Shown here one piece after another: positions 57,981 through 64,000 of a stretch of 64,000 nt of DNA (the stretch's first letter is position 1; each line of letters starts with the position of its first letter). A program made the translations under genes and the position numbers. The stretch spans positions 10,235,491-10,299,490 of the forward strand of contig NC_083564.1 of the NCBI RefSeq assembly GCF_019925205.1, read 5' to 3'. The notes under the pieces are model-generated. The model did not search any database. It saw only the letters and a list, made by a program, of their open reading frames with translations, and was not told the DNA's origin. This DNA comes from Metopolophium dirhodum. Taxonomy: Eukaryota > Arthropoda > Insecta > Hemiptera > Aphididae.

Positions 57981-59485
57981 AACATATCCATTACAGATAA
58001 CAATTAACAGATAGGTACCTAACTTACTCAATGACTACTATACAGCGGATCAAGGTATATAATTCCTAAGATTTTTAATTTTAACTGTATTAACCTTCCC
58101 ATTTATATTTACGATATTTGTATCGATAGGTAATGATTATGGACTAGGTAGTAGGTAGGTTAATAATTAAATATTACCTTAAACGCTTACCCAGTAGTCA
58201 GTTCCCTTTTATTGTAAGTTGCACATTGGAATATGATATTATGTTAATGGTTCTTATATTAATATGCATTGTCCTTATACGACCTTCCTATTTTTCTAGT
58301 ACGTTCTACGAATTATAATATTTGAATAAAAAACGAAAACATATGATATTGTAGGTAAGTCTTAAAGCCAGTTAAAGAATAATGTCTTGTTATATTGTAG
58401 GGTTACATAGAAATTTATTTTGATAATCATAATTTTTTACTTAATTTTTGTTGTTTTTTTTTTTTGATTTTTGACAGCAGATTTAATCATGGCTAAGTAC
58501 GGTCTTATAATTATACCTTCTAGACCGTGTGGTCAATTATTTAGCTTAATATTTTTCACTGTTTGGATATCGATTGTATATAAGTTAGGTGCATCTGAGG
58601 TTACATCCGTGGTCTGCATTATTTTACCTTTACCTAATTATAATTTTAAGACGTAGATGCGTGATTGTTAACTTACATAAACAATTGAAAGAGTCCATTG
58701 ACTTATACATTTGTTCAATTGCTACAGTTAATTAGCGAACTATACTTTGTTCTAACATTATTAATTATGGTAAGACATTAAAAACACAACTATACAAATT
58801 TATCAAATAAATTAATCCTTGAAAAACTTATCTTAAAATTATTGTACTCGTAAATATGTTCAATTATTTCTTATGTATTTCGCAGTAACCTTCTCAGTTA
58901 ATATTAAATATTGTATAACTACTATAGTCTATAACTAAACATTGGTTTTATTTTATATGAATAATTTAGGTAATATTAAAACAAAAATTAGTTACGGGCA
59001 GCTGCCCACCCTGCCCGTACGCTAGAATCGTCAATGGCTAGTCTATAACTAGGCAGGTAGTTTATCTAATATACAGCAGGCTGTCAGCTAAAGTTTATAT
59101 GCTGTACATTTACAAATAACAATTTGCTTTATACGTAGTAATGTAGTATACAATATTAAAAATATTATATAATTTTAGTATGTGATATTGTGATTATATA
59201 TTACCATATAATATATTATGCAGTTCACGTATCAATCTGTATTTATTATTTAATAATTACTATTCATACCTGTTTCTAAAGTCCGTTTTAAAAATCGACT
59301 TGAAAGATTCATATATTATCAATACTTTGTTCAAAATTTGAAATAGAGGTAAATTAGCAGACGTTGTTTTTGTTTTTTTTTTATCTATATATGGTATGAT
59401 CCATATTTGTTAGATCAAATTTATTTTCGTACCCAATTTTATATTTCTAGAAATTAAGATATATTTATAAATTACAATCTTTCAT
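57981..59485. other. Intergenic, nothing recognised
   Basis: AT-rich sequence. GGGCAGCTGCCCACCCTGCC at about 58997-59016 resembles the worn end of a hAT-type element without a partner. No gene or RNA is supported. Confidence 0.35.
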
Positions 59486-59499
59486 TCTATGAGAAATCC

Positions 59500-60750
59500 T
59501 ATGTGTATTTTTTTTTAAATTTTTTTATTTTTGTGTCTCTTATCGCCTTTTAGAACAGTAAAAATACTTAGATTTTCTTCAACTGTATCTTTTCTGATAG
59601 AAAGGTGAATCTAGTTGGTACTTTGGCCTTTGGGGGGTCAAAAGTTAAAATTTTCAGTAGTTTTCAATATTTGCATTTTCTATACACGATACAATTTTTT
59701 TGTTTTGTTTTAAACTGTTTAGGAACATTTTCAGTTTTCAATTTTATTAGTATTTTTTTCTATGGGTGTCAATAAAACTTTATTTGTTAGGTAAAAAAGC
59801 TTGAACATTTAATAAAAGGCTCCTACTATATTGTTACAATGATATTTGAAAAATATTAAAAATCCTTAGTCACAGTTTTAATTTATAAGCATTTAAAGTT
59901 CAAATTTTGACAAAATACGGAAAAATCACGAAAATTAGCAAATTATTATGAGAATTCATAAAAATTTTTCTTTTTAAATCTAAGATTTGAAAATTTAATA
60001 TAAGATTATCCATAAGTTTGTCTACCTTTATCAAAAAAAAAAAAATGTCTACAAAAAAGTCAAATTACATTTTTATGAGCGTTTGAAATTCACTCGATTT
60101 CTCATGTAACGATTTTCTTATTTTGTTGTAATTAAAAACGTATGACTGTAGGTACTTGAAAATTTCACTGAATGTTTATATTAGCATTTTCTATACACGA
60201 TAAAGTTTTGAAAATAATTTGACTCTTTTCGAGCTGTTTACGGACATTGTCAGTTTTCAATTTTTTTAGTTTTTTTTTCTATAAATATCAATAAAATTGT
60301 ATTTGTTGGGTAAAAAATGAGTTAAAATTTAATGCAAGGCTCCTGATATATTGTTACAATAGCTGTTGAAAAATATTAAAAATACATAGGCACAATTTTT
60401 TTTTATAAGCATTTAAAGTTCAAATTTTGAGAAAATTTATCAAATTTAAAATTTAATAATTATTTTGTGTTTAAAAATGTATAAAATGCTTAACTTTTAA
60501 AGCTAAGGATTGAAAATTTAAATTAAGATTCCACGTAAATAGGTTATTTATAAATTACTTTATTCACTTTAATATCATCAAATATAGGTACTTAGTAATA
60601 TCTTAGACTGACTGACCGTTTTCGCTTAGAATCGTTTTTCTTATACAATGATATTATATCGTTGAACTCAAATTTAACACTATTTATTACAGTGACCCAC
60701 TTGTAACCTACTGTACAGCAGAGCGACATCCACTTACCCAGCTTTTTTTC
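59500..60750 (-). repeat. DR-A long copy, inverted
   Basis: Read on the minus strand it starts with the head block (GGGTAAGTGGATGTCGCTCT, around 60745) and runs to the tail near 59500 (GATTCACCTTTCTATCAG, GACACAAAAATAAAAAA). The last bases of the usual end are missing. The frame across the head (72 codons) is open, with the same peptide as other copies. Confidence 0.8.
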
Positions 60751-61425
60751 TAAAAATATCAATAAAATTTTATTTTTGCTAATTTTCGTGATTTTTCCGT
60801 ATTTTGTCAATATTTGAACTTTAAATGGCTATAAATAAAAACTGTGACTAAGGATTTTTAATATTTTTCAAATGTCATTAAACATGTCACAAATGTCAAC
60901 AATATAGTAGGAGCCTTGTATTAAATTTTCAAGCTTTTTTACCCAACAAATAAAGTTTTATTGACATTCATATTTCATACAAAAAAAGACTATTAAAATT
61001 GGAAACAGAAAATGTTCCTAAACAGTTAAAACAAATCAAAATATTTTGAAAATTTTACCGTCTATTGAAAATGCAAATATAAACGACCAGTGAAAATTGC
61101 ATGTATACGTTCGTTTTTTTTTTAGAGTTTTAGAGTTACACCAAAAACCAAAATCGATTTTGTGGAAAACCAATTTTGCGTAAAAATTCCCGTTTCTCTT
61201 TAAATTGTATGTTGTTTTTCCCGGCGCTTTTGAAAACTATTGGGAATTTCGACCTCCCCAATGTACCAACAATATTCACTTTCCCATCGAACAAGATACT
61301 GAAGTGGAAAATCGAAGCATTATTTCGACTACTTATCGTGTACAGACACAAAAAAAAAATAAAAATGATAAAAACACACATCATTGAAAAATTAATACAT
61401 TCATCGTTCCACTCAGAATCTAAAA
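60751..61425 (+). repeat. DR-A body and tail, forward, facing the inverted copy
   Basis: Begins within the body (TTTTCGTGATTTTTCCGTAT) and ends with the standard tail CATTCATCGTTCCACTCAGA plus ATCTAAAA. Together with 59500-60750 it forms a large inverted repeat centred on the head block. Confidence 0.75.
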
Positions 61426-64000
61426 TAAAAATAATTTAGTGCACTCTTTAGAATTGTTAAGGCATTTTTAAGTTTTTTTAGAACATAAAAATCATCAATA
61501 ATAATTATGATAATCAACCTAGAAAAAGCCAATGGGGAGGGGGGGGGGCTACTTGCCCCTACTTACCCTCATTGCGAACGCTCTTGGTTGTACCTACTTG
61601 AATCGGGACTAAATAGATAATTGTCCGTGTTTCCAGGGTTTCCGACTTACCGTAGTTTTCTTAACTATATATACTTTATAGTACGTTAGGTTATGTAGTA
61701 CGTTATACTAATATACTTTTACTGTACATATATATTTTATTTTATCTAATTTTATCTATTTTTATGTATTTATGTTATGTGTTAATTTTGATTGCTATTA
61801 TAATTCTTTATTTATTTTAAACATATATCAATTTAACTGATTAACGAATGACGATATAAACTATATAGACATTGTAAATATTTTAAGACTCCTAAAAATT
61901 ATATACTTTGAACAGTACCAGTATTCCGCGTTTTTAATTTCTTTTGTTATACATTTTGTGGACTGTACCAATATTCCGACATTCAAAGTATATAGTGTGT
62001 TTCATATCAGAGGTAAGTCTTACATAAGTGGTGCACCCCTATCGGGACTGCGATTACATGAAAGAAAAACATCTTTACCTTCCAATTTAAACTAGTTGGT
62101 ACGTTTATTTTAATATTTTATAGGCACTGTCATATTTCCGTTAATAATTAATAATTATTTATTAGGAATTGGTAAAATGTGTTTTTGCTTTGTTTCTGGT
62201 CTAAAACAGTTTGTTTTTATATAATATTATGTTAATTAAATTTCCTTTATACCTAAATACTTGAGATAATATATTGTAGTTTAAAATTCTTTATTATAAT
62301 ACAGTTATATACTAAGTTACATGTTACTCAGTTACATGTTTTAATTTACGTTCACTATTGCATCAGTAATAATCAAGTATACCTACTGTCATGATATAGA
62401 GAAGATATCTTCTCTACATCGTGCCTACTATCAATAATCAATAGTACCTAAGCCTGTCCTATACCTACTTGTACAGTTGTACTTGCTTCTTGTTATTAGG
62501 CGATAAAATATATGTCTAACTTTTATTTTATGCTACAGTTGAACTAATTTATAATATGCGTATTGAAGCAACGAAATTATTACAAAATTAATAATATTAT
62601 TTAACACAGCATGAATAATTAATATATAATGATGATGATTCACTTTTTAAACATTAAATTTTTAGTTTACAATATTTGTTTTTGTTGTTATAACGACTAC
62701 ATACACATAACCTTAGTCCTTAATGGCTTCATTATTAAATCAACCTATTACAGCATTTTCAGTTATTAATTTATATGTTAAAATGACAAACAATGCATTA
62801 ATTAAAAAAAAATTATGATAAATTAGTAACTAATGTGTGTAGGTAATTACTAATTGTTGTTAATAAATAATCATAGACTTGAATTATATTTGTAGCAATA
62901 GAATAATAATATAATATTATACAGATATAGACGTGTATATACTGCATAGGCGTAGCTGCTTGTATACACACTTGTACATTTATATTAGTTTTGAATTTAT
63001 TCTAATATGTACCTAAAATCAATATTTTAACTTGACACATTTTTTCAGGTTCTAAATAAAGTTTTATATTACAAATTAAAATGACGTAATACAATCATTA
63101 TAATTTATAAGTTTAATATCATACATTCATATAGGTACACCTAATAGTTTATTACAATTATTCATACTTTGATTAAAATAAAATACAACTAAATACTAAT
63201 ACAAGTATACAACCAATGAACCATTTTTTTTACTTTCTTAAATGACGACGACACCATACATTTTTAATTTAATATTCCAAAGCAGAATATTATTCAAAGT
63301 CTTTCAATCGTTCATTAGTTATAACAAAGGGTGTACAAATCAGACAAAGTATGACATTAATTAAGATGATAAAGATAACAAATATAAAAGCTTTAAACTT
63401 CACAAAGTATATTAATTTTATACATTGAGTGTTATAACAATTGCATGAAGTTGAGTCTACGATTCTTGGTTATACAAATTTAAAGTTATAACTAATGAAC
63501 ACTTGTCCGAAATTGATATTTATGGATTGAAATACTCCGAATAATATTCTGCTTTGATATATGAAATTAAATTGAAATGGTGTTATTAAAAAAGTAAAAA
63601 ACTTAAAAAAAATATAAAAGGTTATAAATTAAAACTTAAAAAAAAAATGAGTATGAACGCTTAAATGGATCACCTAGTATATTTGAATTTGGAGGTATCA
63701 TTAATTCGTCAAATTATAATTTGTATGTACCTACCTATGAGGAGTTTTCTGTTGTTTTCAAAACTTTCCGACTAATTATTTTTCATAAAATTAGTATTCC
63801 AATTTTTTTCTCCTCAATATTATTTACCATCGAGTTATTTTTAAATAATTTATATTCAATTGGAATTATTATATTTCTATTAAATTGTTTTCAATAAAAT
63901 ATTTTTTTGGTTTAATTACCTATAATTGTAAGTTTTTGTTTTCAGTGAAATTAGTTCCCTACATTTAATATGATCCCCAATGAAGATTAATACCTAACTA
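61426..64000. other. Gene-free end of the window
   Basis: No coding region is supported. 61891-61993 has an 11-bp inverted repeat (TATACTTTGAA/TTCAAAGTATA) enclosing two direct copies of a GTACCA(G/A)TATTCCG motif. A 20-bp perfect palindrome (TAGAGAAGAT and its mirror) lies at 62396-62415. A poly-G run occurs at about 61540-61548. The remainder is AT-rich sequence without recognisable features. Confidence 0.4.

Noticed and set aside
61136..61439. Three overlapping frames on both strands
   Set aside because: All fall in the noncoding tail of a DR-A copy and their peptides look like random AT-rich translation.

Overview
The window is nuclear DNA from an insect, most likely an aphid. It is very AT-rich by eye, its genes have many short introns of roughly 50-100 nt with GTAAGT/TTTCAG-type borders, and the spaces between exons are packed with small DNA transposons, a tRNA-headed SINE and one noncoding dispersed repeat present in more than a dozen copies. 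Four protein genes could be rebuilt exon by exon, each keeping one open frame from start to stop. The aphid call is an inference from overall style, not from a search.

Layout. (1) 112-2956, minus: NIP7, 4 exons, 180 aa, 60S ribosome biogenesis. (2) 3-15 kb: no host protein gene; an intact tRNA-Pro(CGG) at 6379-6450 lies among copies of the dispersed repeat (called DR-A here), hAT-type elements and a nested pair of hAT elements carrying a transposase fragment. (3) 15160-32618, minus: NCAPD2 (condensin I subunit CAP-D2), 25 exons, 1385 aa; its introns hold DR-A copies, a SINE split by a hAT MITE, a long-hairpin element and a minisatellite. (4) 33816-37776, plus: CSN5/COPS5, the JAMM deneddylase of the COP9 signalosome, 4 coding exons, 339 aa, head-to-head with NCAPD2 across about 1.2 kb that itself contains two hairpin-forming insertions. 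(5) 37.8-43 kb: a second SINE, TE debris and one unexplained open frame. (6) 43150-51223, plus: QTRT2, the accessory subunit of queuine tRNA-ribosyltransferase, 9 exons, 399 aa. Its last five exons lie in a 2820-bp block present twice in direct tandem with no difference seen. (7) 54.4-64 kb: no host gene recognised; a hAT element and further DR-A copies.

The four proteins serve separate housekeeping functions (ribosome assembly, chromosome condensation, cullin deneddylation, tRNA queuosine modification), and nothing suggests a shared pathway. The most unusual signal is a set of very small insertions of about 35-45 bp. Each is almost entirely one hairpin and most are flanked by 7-10 bp direct repeats, as if an 8-bp-duplicating (hAT-like) transposase had moved elements with almost no interior.
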